DNA of 64,000 bases from Phycomyces nitens (Eukaryota; Mucoromycota; Mucoromycetes; Mucorales; Phycomycetaceae), in the NCBI GenBank assembly GCA_022702545.1, contig JAHRBC010000002.1:1240001-1304000 (forward strand), in the 5' to 3' direction. The notes below the pieces were generated by a model. The model was given only the letters and a program-made list of their open reading frames with translations, was not told where the DNA came from and ran no database searches. Positions 47,787 through 60,808 of the stretch are shown piece by piece. Numbering within the stretch: the stretch's first letter is position 1; each line of letters starts with the position of its first letter. The translations under genes and the position numbers were made by a program.

Positions 47787-48245
47787 ACTTTTTCTTTTCC
47801 TCTTTTCCTTTAGCTGTTTTATCTTTGCTTTGGTCCTCTCCTTTGAAATAAAATCGAATAACTCTCCATCACGTAAGATTACCACCTTAATAAATGCCCG
47901 ATTGGCATCTTGTATACCACATCTTCAGCTCTGTTGTTTTTAATCTAGGAATGAAATACACATCTCGCCCATTTTCAAACACCAAAAAAAATGAAAAAAA
48001 ATTTATAGCTGTATTATGCCGAGATTAGTTTGTATTTCTTTTCTTTTCTTTTCTTTGCTCTACTTTTTTAAAGTAAAACTAAATGACCCTCCCTTATGTA
48101 AGGTTGTCAATGGCATAAATATTCAATTGGAATCTTGTATATCACATCTTCAGCTCTGCTATCTTTAACCAAGGAATGAAACACACATCTCATAATTTTT
48201 CAGACACTAAAAAAAGGTGAAAATTTTTTACAGCTATATTACACT
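47787..48245. repeat. tandem duplication of ~220 bp
   Basis: Two units (about 47787-48030 and 48031-48245) share TTGGCATCTTGTATACCACATC / TTGGAATCTTGTATATCACATC-type sequence, CTTCAGCTCTG, GGAATGAAA(T/C)ACACATCTC and an A-rich tail followed by TA(T/C)AGCTGTAT. Not coding. Confidence 0.65.
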
Positions 48246-48515
48246 AAAGTTTGTCGTTCCCCACCTCCCCACCTGGGAATCTCTGTAGAATATATATATT
48301 GTTTTCTTAATGATGTACTCATTCTGCCAATTACCATTATATTCGAATTAGTTTTAAATCTTATGAGCTGACTTTACAACAATATATTTTCTATGGTAAG
48401 AATATTATAATATGTTTACACTCTTTAATTAATCATATTGCGCATTCTCTATTCTCCTTCTACTGCATCTAGTATTTATATCTGTACGTTTCATATAGTG
48501 GCATTAATTCAAGAG

Positions 48516-48995
48516 ATGCTTGGTATACCGATTAACAAGCACAATATATACTGGTATGCTATCCAAAACAATATGCTCAGTTTATTTGATCACTTCATTC
48601 TCTGACCACGATATCTTTATAGCAATTGATGAAGACCAAAGGCCTTCCAAGTCATGACAGTGATTCACAACAAGATGCTCGGCACGCTGATTAACAAGCA
48701 CAATATATACTGGTATGCTACCCAAAACAATATATTCGGTTTATTTGATTGCTTCATTCTCTGACCACAATATTTTTATAGCAATCGATGAAGACCAAAG
48801 GTGCTATCCAAGTCATGACAGTGATCCATAACAAGATGCTTGGCACGCCGATTGACAAGCACAACGTATACTGGTATGCTATCCAAAATAATAAGCTCGG
48901 TTTATTTGATTGCTTCATTCTCTGACCACAATATTTTTATAGCAATCGGTGAAGACCAAAGGCCATCCAAGTCATAACAACATGTTGTTGGCATC
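48516..48995 (+). repeat. three tandem ~160-bp units
   Basis: Units start at 48516, 48675 and 48836. All contain AACAAGCACAA or GACAAGCACAA, TATACTGGTATGCTA, TTTATTTGAT, TCATTCTCTGACCAC and GATGAAGACCAAAGG-type blocks in order. Each has an intron-like GTTTATTT...TATAG segment, but no reading frame crosses all three units. Confidence 0.75.
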
Positions 48996-49234
48996 GTGTA
49001 TAGATTGAGTAAAAGGTTTGTACCATATATGTTTTATAATATTAAATAGTATTTGCTTTTGGTATGTTTCTATATTATTATTATACATATCTTAATATTA
49101 TTTGAAATAAATCGAAATTATAATAAAAAATAAACCATTATTTCAAATAAATGACAGTAAAAAAAGAATGGGTGCTAGTATATAAAGTAATATAAAAGAG
49201 AGGCTATAGTATATAAAGAAACAATTTTGGTTGG

Positions 49235-49424
49235 ATAAAAAAACAGTAGCTGTGCCTATTCCTGCCTCATAACTACCCTTTTTTTTCGCACTAAAAAAAC
49301 TGTAACAGCTACCGAAATCGCCTTATACAGAGTCTTTACTACCGTTTTTTTTGGTGGGAAAAAATGGTAGTAATGCTACCAAAATGGTAGTTAGCTACCG
49401 TTTTTTCTGCCATAGTGAGGGTGT
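49235..49424. repeat. cluster of CGGTAG/CTACCG palindromes
   Basis: Several alternating GGTAG and CTACC blocks with A/T runs. Read from 49418 on the minus strand it begins CACTATGGCAGAAAAAACGG, similar to the start of the MITE-like copies (CACTACGGCGGAAGGACC). Probably a diverged end of the same family. Confidence 0.5.
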
Positions 49425-49770
49425 AAAGAGGTAGATAACATGAAGAGAAAGATAAGTGCGCACAGACAGCAACGTGGGGAGAAGGGAAGGGAAGATAGAT
49501 GACAAAAATAGTATACAATAGATAAATATGGAAATGGATAGGAGGGGTTTGAAATGAGAGCAAGGGTGACAAATATGGAAAATCAAAGAAGTGTGGAGAA
49601 AAGGGAGATATGAGAAATAAAGTGACTTGCAAATGGGGAAAGGTGACGTTGCCAAGTTGATCAGGATGCTACGTCACACTTTCTAGCAGAGAAGGCCTTG
49701 GAAAAGTCACGTGTAATGGAGAGAAGTGGGCGAAGCTAGAAATCCTACAACACCCATGTCACATTTGATG
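49425..49770 (-). repeat. inverted copy of 37404-37752
   Basis: Shares, in reverse orientation, long blocks such as GACGTAGCATCCTGATCAAC-type sequence and the purine-rich tract, ending at the ACACCCATGTCACATTTGA motif. Marks a second insertion of the repeat found near the tRNA. Confidence 0.7.
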
Positions 49771-50149
49771 CGTGATGTGTTTGTATGGTTGTGTATGGTA
49801 ACCAAACGGGCAACAAATAAAATATATAAAAGAAACAATAAAAGAACCAGTAAAAGACTAACAAAACTCAACAGAAATATCCCCAAAATGACCGGGCAAA
49901 ATATAACTGCTCTTCAGAGATTGAGAGCTTAAACTCAAAAGAATAAAATAACCGTAAAATTGATTGTAAAACTGACTGATCATCTTTATTCATTAGAAAA
50001 GAATGTCTTTTATAGACAAAGAAAATAACTAAAAGAATAACCGAAAAATGAAATAATAAAATAATAAAATGATGCCATCAAGGCCAAAGGAAAAATATAA
50101 TAAAAAAATACTATAACATAGTAAAGAAAAGGGTAAGACAAAGAAGTAG

Positions 50150-50645
50150 CACTACGGCGGAAAGACCGGTAGCTGTGCCGAAAACAGTAGCATAACTACC
50201 GTTTTTTATGATTTTAGAGCACTTTATCTCCGCAGATTGTGGTTGAAAGGTAATGTCATCGATCCCGAATCATAAAAGTCGCATGGAATGTCTTTTCATC
50301 AGGCAATGAGGTAGTTGTAGTACCATAGAAAGGGCTCGTAAGTTTTTAGACAATGTTGTTTATTGAAATGAGGATTTTATTTGGTGTTAAAGATGTTGCA
50401 CATTTTTGAGAAAAATAATTTTTCGCCTGTGTGAACAAAACGGTAGCATAACTATCGTTTTTTTGAAACAATTTTTTGTTTTTGATATTATTAGCCATTT
50501 TATTTTATTTTATATGATATTAATATTTATTAGAGCACTTTATCTCCGCAGATTGTGGTTGAAAGGTAATGTCATCGATCCCGATTCATAAAAGTTGCAT
50601 AGAATGTCTTTTCATCTGACAATGAGGTAGTTGTAGTACCATAGA
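50150..50645 (+). repeat. palindromic MITE-like repeat, copy 3, with partial second tail
   Basis: CACTACGGCGGAAAGACCGG at 50150, the palindrome near 50181, body, second palindrome near 50441, and a tail to about 50530. Then 50530-50645 repeats the internal block of 50214-50332 (GCACTTTATCTCCGCAGATT onward), so a partial copy is fused to the end. Confidence 0.75.
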
Positions 50646-50649
50646 ACAC

Positions 50650-51445
50650 TGCAAAAGAAGGGCCATTTTAGTATACTGATATTTATAAAATTCTTGACTG
50701 AATGATAAAGATTTGATATAATATTTGCCAAATTTTTTAATATTAAATTTTTAGGATTCGTTGTCTGAATGATTCCAATCAGTATACTGAAACGTCAAAG
50801 CGCAAAAAGCAAAAGGTGGGTTATTTTTTTTGTGCTTTTTTTTTGTCACGAAAATTGGGGGGTTTCTTTTTTTTTCGTCCCATATTTTCTAGCCCCGAAG
50901 GATTCAGTTCTTTAAATTACTTTATATAGGTTGCTCTCTTCAATATTAAAGCAGTATCCTCATAGGATTCAGTATGAATTCGGTATGAATTCATGGCAGA
51001 TACAGGCCAAAGATGTAGTTTATAATAGTTTTTATTGGATAAAAAAAGTTTTCCTAATGATTTCTATTCGTTCTCATCTCTACTCACTCCTACTTTTATT
51101 GCCTAATATGCTAGCCTTGCCCTTTTCTCAATTGGATGGGTATTCTATTACTCATCCGGAGAATATATGGGTTACCCTGGTCTACTAGACCCCCTACCTT
51201 TCTTTGTTACTTGCTGCGGCACTGCTTACGTGGGTGTTTGTTTTCTTTTGAATAAAAAAAGAGGGTGGCTAGATAATTTTCATGGGTGTATTTTAGCAGA
51301 CTGTAAAATAATTTGAATGGAACAACAATACTTACATTGGTATTTATATCAAGAAAACTTGAATACTTTGATAAATGGTATAGAAAATTTCGGTAATATC
51401 TATTAAGAATATGTCAGGAAAATAATATAAACGTTGAGTGGTTAT
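50650..51445. other. unassigned sequence left of CACTA-5
   Basis: Mixed AT-rich sequence with T and A runs. One short ORF near 50931-51188 has no recognisable features. ATA at 51446-51448 is the expected left target duplication of CACTA-5. Confidence 0.35.
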
Positions 51446-51931
51446 ATACACTGGAAAAACGGGCTTGATTACCAGTGCGGAAAGATAAGTAAACAATAGT
51501 GTAATTACCTGAATTATGATAGACTCTACATATAATTCCGCTTGAGAACAACCTGGTCTTAGCTGCTAGCAGTATGTTGTGATAATTGCTAGCATAATTA
51601 TTGAAAGAGGTGCTGCAGCTGAGGTCCAGTAGCACTTTCGGCGGGTATATCTAATTAGGTTATGGGGGAATTAAGCATTTAAATGTGCAGTTCCGTTTTG
51701 AAAGAATCTATTTTGAGAGAATAACACTGTAGTATTTTACATCTTTACTACACTTTTTTCATCCTCATAGTGTAGTATTTAATCTTCTTTATTCTTTTTG
51801 ACCAATAATATATCACCCATTATTTGATTTCCCATTTATAATTGATTGGTAATGTTTTATGTTTTTATTTTTATTAGAAAGAATAGAATGTTTCTAGGTT
51901 TAGGGTCTACTATTACGCCTATTCCTATGGC

Positions 51932-52828
51932 CTAGCCGTTTCTACCCGGTTGCCTGCTGCTATTTGGATGGAATATTTTTCTACATAAAAAATACCTGCA
52001 AAAATATGAATATCCAGTGATTTTTTGGGCTGCGGGAGTGTTCTGTAAAAGATAAAAGAAGTGTTAATGATATGGGGTACAAAGAGAAAATTTTTGTGTG
52101 TCAAAAGATACTTACATTGCAAGAGATGGGCAAGAGTGCGCAAAGGGGACTTGAATTGTAAGGCTGGATGGGCTGTGTGGCGGGTTTTACTATAAAAAAG
52201 AGAATAGAAATTAATATGGGTGAACAGAGTGATGATATATTTAATTTACATACCAGGAGCCAAATGGGTTATCAAAGTAGGGGGCATGGTGTGCAAAGGA
52301 AGCCCAAGTGAGTCTATAAAACACATAATAATTATTAATAAATAGTCTGAATAATATTTTAGATAAGTAAAAAGAGATTTATAAAGAATATTACCTTTAT
52401 GATTACAATCGCGAATGATGGAGGAGGCCGATGGCGTGAATAGAAAGGGCAGTCTACAATGGAATAGAGTCAGAGAGGGAACAAGTATGATTGAAAGAAA
52501 AAATTTACCTGGTGCCGATGGCATCCTTACATAAGTTGTTTGGCCAATCTAAGAGAGAAAGTGAAAATAATTTTTATCATGATGATGGTACCAGTGAATG
52601 CGGCCAGTGAGTATTTGTCTAGATGGCCATTGTGGAAAGGATGAGTTGGAATGGGAGCGCACATCTATGAAAAGAGATTAATTTGTGTGTATAAAGAGGT
52701 ATAAAAAATGTCTTACCAGAGAAAGGCGCCGATATCAAAAAAGCAAACAAAAGGAAAAATAAAGGGAACCAAAGAAAAAGGAGAGAGTCTGAAATTTTTT
52801 CACCTTTGAAGCATGCTGCGGAAAGCAT
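51932..52828 (-). CDS. CACTA-5 gene C: micro-exon unit
   Basis: Minus-strand copy of the unit described for CACTA-6. The first exon starts at ATG 52828 (MLSAACFKGEK) and runs into an uninterrupted hydrophobic segment (SLLFLWFPLFFLLFAFLI) up to the first donor. Here the T-run is six long, which keeps that frame open. CACTA-6 has five T. TGG, not TAG, is present in the exon after the second intron. The stop is TAG at 51932-51934. Best preserved copy of gene C. The connection between exon 2 and exon 3 is not resolved: no simple splice keeps the signal-peptide frame in phase with the later exons. Confidence 0.5.
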
Positions 52829-52958
52829 GATGGATTGAGCCCAAAAACAATATCAAGGCCGATTTGCATCTCAGTGCTTCAAGACAATAGAGGAACATCT
52901 TTATAGTCATTCAAAATGCCTATATATAACGGCCTTTTGATATTCAACCTCTCTTACC

Positions 52959-52961
<3 letters not shown>

Positions 52962-52990
<29 letters not shown>
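52962..52990. repeat. (CA)n microsatellite
   Basis: About 14 CA units between genes B and C of CACTA-5. Shorter GT runs are at the same place in CACTA-4 (near 46013) and CACTA-6 (near 62086), so its length varies between copies. Confidence 0.9.
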
Positions 52991-52993
<3 letters not shown>

Positions 52994-53103
52994 ACTTACT
53001 CACTCACCCAAACAGTTTTTGTACGTATATTATATTTATTTTTATTTCAATTGAACAAAAACTAATAATTATAATCGAAATATACTTTATCATATTCTAG
53101 AAA

Positions 53104-54269
53104 ATGGTTAACCAAAGAAGAACAATTGCTCCTCGTCCCACTCCTGCTGGTCCTACTTCTGCTCCTGCTCCTGACATGGAACAGATTATGGCAAAGCTTT
53201 CCGAGATGGAAGGCAAAATGACAAACGTCGAAGTGCAAGTGGGGTCTGTAAAGGCTCAACTCAACGTTGTTGTGGCTGGTAATGCTTCAGCCATTAGAGC
53301 AATTGGTGCATTGGGTAGTGCCCATAACACTGCTCTTGTCAACTCTCCTGCCATTCCTGTTGCACCTGTTGCTCTTCTACCAGTTGTGCCAACCAAGCAG
53401 ACAAACAACGATGTCCATGTAAGTAGCAAATTATATAGTATGTTATCAATTCATTATCTCATATACTGTGTCAGACGGCGATTTGCAAATATATGTGGAA
53501 GCCAAAGTTTTCGTCGAGAATAACTGCAGAGATCTTGGCAAACAATAACAAGCCAAGGTGGAATACAGACGTTCCTTTCAACCAAAGTCCAAACAAGGAG
53601 TTAGTTGTTAGGATTCTCAACTACTTGGTGCCCAAGTTTGAGAGCAAGGGAATGAGGAGAAGTGACTTGCACAAGAATCTTCACACCAACTTCAGGAGCC
53701 AAAGTTCCAAAGACAAGAAGTCTTCTTCGGCAAAAGCTGCCGTGAACACTCGTTCAAGAAGGGCAAACCGTGCAGGCGAGGTAAGATATACTTTAAATAA
53801 CTAATAAATATTTAATATCAAAGAAGCAGTATTAACTGAGAATTTTAGAGCCATTCTCGGCGCTTGAATGCCTACCTTGACAATGAGGACGCAATCAATG
53901 AGATGATGGGCAAAGATTGTGCCAACATGATCATAAGGGAGGCAATGTCCGAGGGTGAATCTGATGTAGAGACATCTGAAAGTGGCACTAAACGTGTCAT
54001 CCGTACTGTTCGCCCAGGATGGAGAAGTGATGAGGTAAATAATAATAAGGCAATAACTGGGTTACGTGTCTGAATTGTTATATAAAATATTAATACTTGT
54101 ATTTCAGTTTAATAGACTCATCACTATTGTTGACTCTCATGTCCTTGATGGAATGGGTTTGCATTCCCATCAATTCTTGCCTTGGGTTTTTAAGAGTGTG
54201 TCAAACTCAGCGGCCCCAAATGACGTGGTTTCCCGCCTCCCACAGTGGGCTTTTAGAAACGATGTATAA
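53104..54269 (+). CDS. CACTA-5 gene B: CACTA accessory protein, intact
   Basis: Mirror image of CACTA-6 gene B. Four exons: 53104-53418, about 53475-53780, about 53850-54034 and about 54108-54269. Exon 1 has MVNQRRTIAPRPTPAG and a helical segment (MAKLSEMEGKMTNVEVQVG). Exon 2 has PRWNTDVPFNQSPNKELVVRI and the basic KKSSSAKAAVNTRSRRANR. Exon 3 has MSEGESDVETSES and WRSDEV. Exon 4 has FNRLITIVDSHVLDGMG and ends LPQWAFRNDV. All frames are open. It converges on gene A with only about 120 bp between stops, so transcripts may overlap at their 3' ends. Confidence 0.8.
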
Positions 54270-57200
54270 ATAAAGTTGTTGTTTATATTTTCTCACCCAC
54301 TTCCCCAAGAACGTAATACCGTCAATATATATAAAGTATATTTTTGGTGCCTTAATTTTGGTTATCTTTAAAAGAAGAAGATATTTTTTATTTTATATTA
54401 GGCACAGATTTTTTGGAAGAGGGATGACAAGCATCATTCTCTTATTAGTTCGAGTGATGTGCTCTCCAATGGCAACTTCTAACAAAATCCTGTGTACTGG
54501 CAAGATGCTGTTATGATCAGGCATGGAATATTCATTTTTGCAAACCTCAACACCTTCATCCTCACGCGATCTGTTAGAGGTTGTTGCAAACCATCTAACA
54601 AATGCAAATACATGTTGATTTTCATGAACCATGCGAGTCCAGTGGTTGGTACTAGTTGATGGCGGCGTGAACTTATGAATAAAGAGATATTGGATCTGGC
54701 CGGTATATGCGTTTACTGTCTGATCATTACTACCAACATATAACGCCTGTATATAGGATCCATGGTTGCCTAATCCATTTGCTCCACGGTAGACTTGGCC
54801 AAGTAGATCGATCGACTTCAACTTCGTTATTTGATCATCTACAAATGAGAACCGAGAAGAAGCTTCCTGATAGCTGGTGAGTTCGGCGATGCCATATTGC
54901 TCTCTGTAGTAACTCAACAAATGAGGATAGTCTACATCCCCCATTGACGTTGTCTTTCCAAGTTGCAGAGGAAAGGCCGAGGAAGGAAGAGGTTCATTGC
55001 CATTAACAGAGATCTCTGGATTCAAGGAAGAGTCCAAGAAGTGCTGCAAGTTGAATCGGCGTTGGGTGTCTGGTACAGTGGCAGGTGAAAGGGTGGGTAA
55101 GGAGACGAGCTTGGCAAAGACAGAAGAGAATGGGATTTTACTGGAGTATCCAAGGACTGCTTGCACATAATCGGCCTTGTACGATTCTTCAACAAAATTC
55201 CTCATATACGTTGCCTCAAAACTATCCTTTCTGTTAGTGCTCACGTTCTTTAGCAAACCATTGTATTGCTCGAACCCAAAGAGCCAATAGCCATACACTG
55301 GTCCAAAATCACGAATGGTCTCGCGAAGATGGAGGTGCAGATGCATATTGCAGGTGAGGACACTAGGAGGGTAAAGACACTCGCACTTTTGACAGAATTT
55401 CTCTAGGTAGTCATGGGCATCGTCAAGTTCTTCAAATGATAGGGATGGCTTTACAAGGAGGACGGCAGGCATCGACAAAGTCCATCCAGTTTCTGAACTT
55501 GTCATTGTTGAGAACATCTTTCAGCAAGACGGGAGAGTACGCCAGCACCCAGGACTTCCATTCGTCAGCTTTCATAAATGAAACCCCTTTTCCAATTTTC
55601 GCTGTCAATGAACTGTACGAGGCTGGGAGAGTCATTTTCTTGGCGATTTGCTGCATGTCGTTCAGTTGTCCACTATTGATATCACCACCAGCAATCCACT
55701 TTTCCATCATTCTCTTTGCCGTGCCCAGAAAGAGATTGTGCATGGGATCAATGATCGTTCCACGTACTAGATCAAAGTATCCAAGGCGATGCAGCTGCGA
55801 CCATCGAACACCATTTTCGATCTCCAGCTGATGCCTTTCTGAGGGTGTACTAGCACTCTTCCACACCTCAGCATGCACCCTGTTTTCGACACCATGACGA
55901 ATAGACCACTCCAGATAGTTGAAACCACGAAAGTCCACACTGCTTGTCCCAGCAAGACGACTGAATTGACGACTGCATTTATAGCAGGCGTTGGTGCTAT
56001 TGTGGGATGTGAATCCGCTCGTTTTCCTGGCTGCTGGGATATCACATGCCACCATTAGGAGTGCAGCACGGACGGTTGCTCCAGATCGATACTCAAAGGT
56101 TGGAATTGTCATTCCAACGTACAACTGCTCAAGGTCATCCACCAAAGGCTTGAGATAGCTGTTGATCTCATACGACTTGGGCTCCTTTGGTCCAGGCATT
56201 AGCCCAACCAAGACGACGTTCTCTGGCTTGAACCTTTCATCTCTGGGCAAGTTGTTGATTGCCAAATATATGGCACCAGAGGAGTGGGTGACACCATCGA
56301 AGGGCTGAAACCAGTCGATGTTGAGAGTCAACAGAAGAGAACGAGGGCGGGCAACAAATGAAAGACCATCACTGTCTTTCAACTCCTTCCACATCTTGCC
56401 ATCGTAAACGTCACACATGGTGTCTGCCACCTTCAGCTCGTCGTTCCAGAGGCCGATCTTCTGCTCGAAACCAGGACGAAGAAAGAGAACCTTGAGTGCA
56501 TCTTTGACGGACTGATACACAAAGATTTTCTTTGGAACCATGGCACCAGACGTCGACTTCTTTCTCAGCTCACAGTTACAAGTTATGTTTGCGCCTATTT
56601 TCACAGAGCTACACAAGGGAGGAACGGAAATAGATTCTTCGTAGATCTGGTGGCAATCTGGGCAAGAAACGAATCGTTTGATATCTTTGGTGATATTGCT
56701 AAAACCCGTCATCTTCTGAAGACCAGCAAGACTTGTTGGTAGCTGAAAGTCTTGTTCATAAACCATCAAGAGCTCATTGACAAACTGGATCAATACAACT
56801 GCGCCCTTGTTGACTGCATAACGGGATGCAAAAAGAACAACGAAAATGGCAATAGCCCTATGCACTGGATTTTCGGGCATACCAGGAGCACCAAAGGGTT
56901 CTGTTTTAAAAAAGGAAAATTATTAACACTCAATTTCGGCATGCTTCTTTATGATAGTTATTCAATACTGACCTTCGCCGTTGAACTCCTCAACATCAAT
57001 CTCCTCGACATCACTCTCTTCATTGTTGCCATTGTCGCTGTCATTGGCAATCTCGGTGTCATCGCCATTGACCTCATTGTCAGCCAAATCATCGTCAGAC
57101 ATCGGGATGGAATCCAAAAAAGGTAGGTTGGCCTGACCGCCCATTGTTTCCATGGATTCAGATTCAAACATCGGGATTGCTACAAATATGGAATAGATTA

Positions 57201-57521
57201 GTTTATTGCCCTTAAACTGGTTTTCAAATAAATATTTTTTACCCTCAACATCAACATCCATAATGACACTTTGTGTGCCTGAGGTTCAATTAAAGAATAA
57301 TGGTTATTATTGCGCAGTAAATACAAAATTAATACATACTACTCTCAGTTTGCACTGGAAAAATGGGCTGGATTACTAGTGCACCAAGAGTACTTTAAGG
57401 TGTAGGAAATATAGGCCTTTTTTTCAACTCAGAAGATTTTTTTTATTCAAATAAAAAAAGACTTTTTAACAGATCCTATTGGTTCGGGCAAACAAGTAAA
57501 ATACAATAGTTTTTTTTTGTC

Positions 57522-57527
57522 TATAAA
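57522..57527 (+). promoter_or_regulatory. TATA box of CACTA-6 gene A
   Basis: TATAAA about 73 bp upstream of the ATG at 57595; the CACTA-5 equivalent is at 63826-63831 on the other strand. Confidence 0.5.
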
Positions 57528-57594
57528 TTGACAGCAAATAAAACATATGAAGCACTTGTTTCCTTTTTTATCTTACAATCGAATCACACAAAAT

Positions 57595-60500
57595 ATGTCT
57601 TCTGCTTCCCAAAACAACACTGCCTGTTACTGTAACAAATGCAATGGTAACCAAGAAGGGTTCTCTATGGTATCCAGACGCAATTATCAGCGTCATGCCA
57701 AAAGAGCAAGAATTGAAGAGGCTGGACAAACTGAGAGTAGTATGTATTAATTTTATATTTACTGCGCAATAATAATCATTATTCTTTAATTGAACCTCAG
57801 GCACACAAAGTGTCATTATGGATGTTGATGTTGAGGGTAAAAAATATTTATTTGAAAACCAGTTTAAGGGCAATAAACTAATCTATTCCATATTTGTAGC
57901 AATCCCGATGTTTGAATCTGAATCCATGGAAACAATGGGCGGTCAGGCCAACCTACCTTTTTGGATTCCGTCCCGATGTCTGACGATGATTTGGCTGACA
58001 ATGAGGTCAATGGCGATGACACCGAGATTGCCAATGACAGCGACAATGGCAACAATGAAGAGAGTGATGTCGAGGAGATTGATGTTGAGGAGTTCAACGG
58101 CGAAGGTCAGTATTGAATAACTATCATAAAGAAGCATGCCGAAATTGAGTGTTAATAATTTTCCTTTTTTAAAACAGAACCCTTTGGTGCTCCTGGTATG
58201 CCCGAAAATCCAGTGCATAGGGCTATTGCCATTTTCGTTGTTCTTTTTGCATCCCGTTATGCAGTCAACAAGGGCGCAGTTGTATTGATCCAGTTTGTCA
58301 ATGAGCTCTTGATGGTTTATGGACAAGACTTTCAGCTACCAACAAGTCTTGCTGGTCTTCAGAAGATGACGGGTTTTAACAATATCACCAAAGATATCAA
58401 ATGATTCGTTTCTTGCCCAGATTGCCACCAGATCTACGAAGAATCTATTTCCGTTCCTCCCTTGTGTAGCTCTGTGAAAATAGGCGCAAACATAACTTGT
58501 AACTGTGAGCTGAGAAAGAAGTCGACGTCTGGTGCCATGGTTCCAAAGAAAATCTTTGTGTATCAGTCCGTCAAAGATGCACTCAAGGTTCTCTTTCTTC
58601 GTCCTGGTTTCGAGCAGAAGATCGGCCTCTGGAACGACGAGCTGAAGGTGGCAGACACCATGTGTGACGTTTACGATGGCAAGATGTGGAAGGAGTTGAA
58701 AGACAGTGATGGTCTTTCATTTGTTGCCCGCCCTCGTTCTCTTCTGTTGACTCTCAACATCGACTGGTTTCAGCCCTTCGATGGTGTCACCCACTCCTCT
58801 GGTGCCATATATTTGGCAATCAACAACTTGCCCAGAGATGAAAGGTTCAAGCCAGAGAACGTCGTCTTGGTTGAGCTAATGCCTGGACCAAAGGAGCCCA
58901 AGTCGTATGAGATCAACAGCTATCTCAAGCCTTTGGTGGATGACCTTGAGCAGTTGTACGTTGGAATGACAATTCCAACCTTTGAGTATCGATCTGGAGC
59001 AACCGTCCGTGCTGCACTCCTAATGGTGGCATGTGATATCCCAGCAGCCAGGAAAACGAGCGGATTCACATCCCACAATAGCACCAACGCCTGCTATAAA
59101 TGCAGTCGTCAATTCAGTCGTCTTGCTGGGACAAGCAGTGTGGACTTTCGTGGTTTCAACTATCTGGAGTGGTCTATTCGTCATGGTGTTGAAAACAGGG
59201 TGCATGCTGAGGTGTGGAAGAGTGCTAGTACACCCTCAGAAAGGCATCAGCTGGAGATCGAAAATGGTGTTCGATGGTCGCAGCTGCATCGCCTTGGATA
59301 CTTTGATCTAGTACGTGGAACGATCATTGATCCCATGCACAATCTCTTTCTGGGCACGGCAAAGAGAATGATGGAAAAGTGGATTGCTGGTGGTGATATC
59401 AATAGTGGACAACTGAACGACATGCAGCAAATCGCCAAGAAAATGACTCTCCCAGCCTCGTACAGTTCATTGACAGCGAAAATTGGAAAAGGGTTTTCAT
59501 TTATGAAAGCTGACGAATGGAAGTCCTGGGTGCTGGCGTACTCTCCCGTCTTGCTGAAAGATGTTCTCAACAATGACAAGTTCAGAAACTGGATGGACTT
59601 TGTCGATGCCTGCCGTCTCCTTGTAAAGCCATCCCTATCATTTGAAGAACTTGACGATGCCCATGACTACCTAGAGAAATTCTGTCAAAAGTGCAAGCGT
59701 CTTTACCCTCCTAGTGTCCTCACCTGCAATATGCATCTGCACCTCCATCTTCGCGAGACCATTCGTGATTTTGGACCAGTGTATGGCTATTGGCTCTTTG
59801 GGTTCGAGCGATACAATGGTTTGCTAAAGAACGTGAGCACTAACAGAAAGGATAGTTTTGAGGCAACGTATATGAGGAATTTTGTTGAAGAATCGTACAA
59901 GGCCGATTATGTGCAAGCAGTCCTTGGATACTCCAGTAAAATCCCATTCTCTTCTGTATTTGCCAAGCTCGTCTCCTCACCCACCCTTTCACCTGCCACT
60001 GTACCAGACACCCAACGCCGATTCAACTTGCAGCACTTCTTGGACTCTTCCTTGAATCCAGAGATCTCTGTTAATGGCAATGAACCTCTTCCTTCCTCGG
60101 CCTTTCCTCTGCAACTTGGAAAGACAACGTCAATGGGGGATGTAGACTATCCTCATTTGTTGAGTTACTACAGAGAGCAATATGGCATCGCCGAACTCAC
60201 CAGCTATCAGGAAGCTTCTTCTCGGTTCTCATTTGTAGATGATCAAATAACGAAGTTGAAGTCGATCGATCTACTTGGCCAAGTCTACCGTGGAGCAAAT
60301 GGATTAGGCAACCATGGATCCTATATACAGGCGTTATATGTTGGTAGTAATGATCAGACAGTAAACGCATATACCGGCCAGATCCAATATCTCTTTATTC
60401 ATAAGTTCACGCCGCCATCAACTAGTACCAACCACTGGACTCGCATGGTTCATGAAAATCAACATGTATTCGCATTTGTTAGATGGTTTGCAACAACCTC

Positions 60501-60690
60501 TAACAGATCGCGTGAGGATGAAGGTGTTGAGGTTTGCAAAAATGAATATTCCATGCCTGATCATAACAGCATCTTGCCAGTACACAGGATTTTGTTAGAA
60601 GTTGCCATTGGAGAGCACATCACTCGAACTAATAAGAGAATGATGCTTGTCATCCCTCTTCCAAAAAAATCTGTGCCTAATATAAAATAA
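57595..60690 (+). pseudogene. CACTA-6 gene A: Tnp2-type transposase, few lesions
   Basis: Exons 57595-57739 (CYCNKCNGNQEGF ... RHAKRAR), 57801-57836, 57900-58105 (acidic) and 58178-60690. The core motifs are LTLNIDWFQPF, CYKCSRQF, TIIDPMHNLFLG, FGFERYNGLLKN, IQYLFIHKF, FAFVRWF and ILPVHRILLEVAI. Lesions relative to CACTA-5: CGA to TGA in exon 4 (58402-58404, the Arg of DIKRF); a T-run one base shorter in exon 3 (near 57960), which breaks the acidic frame; and an extra A near 60665 that alters the last residues. The G to E change in VELMPGPK (VGLMPGPK elsewhere) is also unique to it. Confidence 0.88.
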
Positions 60691-60808
60691 AAAATATCTT
60701 CTTCTTTTAAAGATAACCAAAATTAAGGCACCAAAAATATACTTTATATATATTGACGGTATTACGTTCTTGGGGAAGTGGGTGAGAAAATATAAACAAC
60801 AACTTTAT

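Noticed and set aside
48516..48995. CRISPR-like array
   Set aside because: Units of about 160 bp are adjacent, without short repeats and unique spacers; the genome is eukaryotic.
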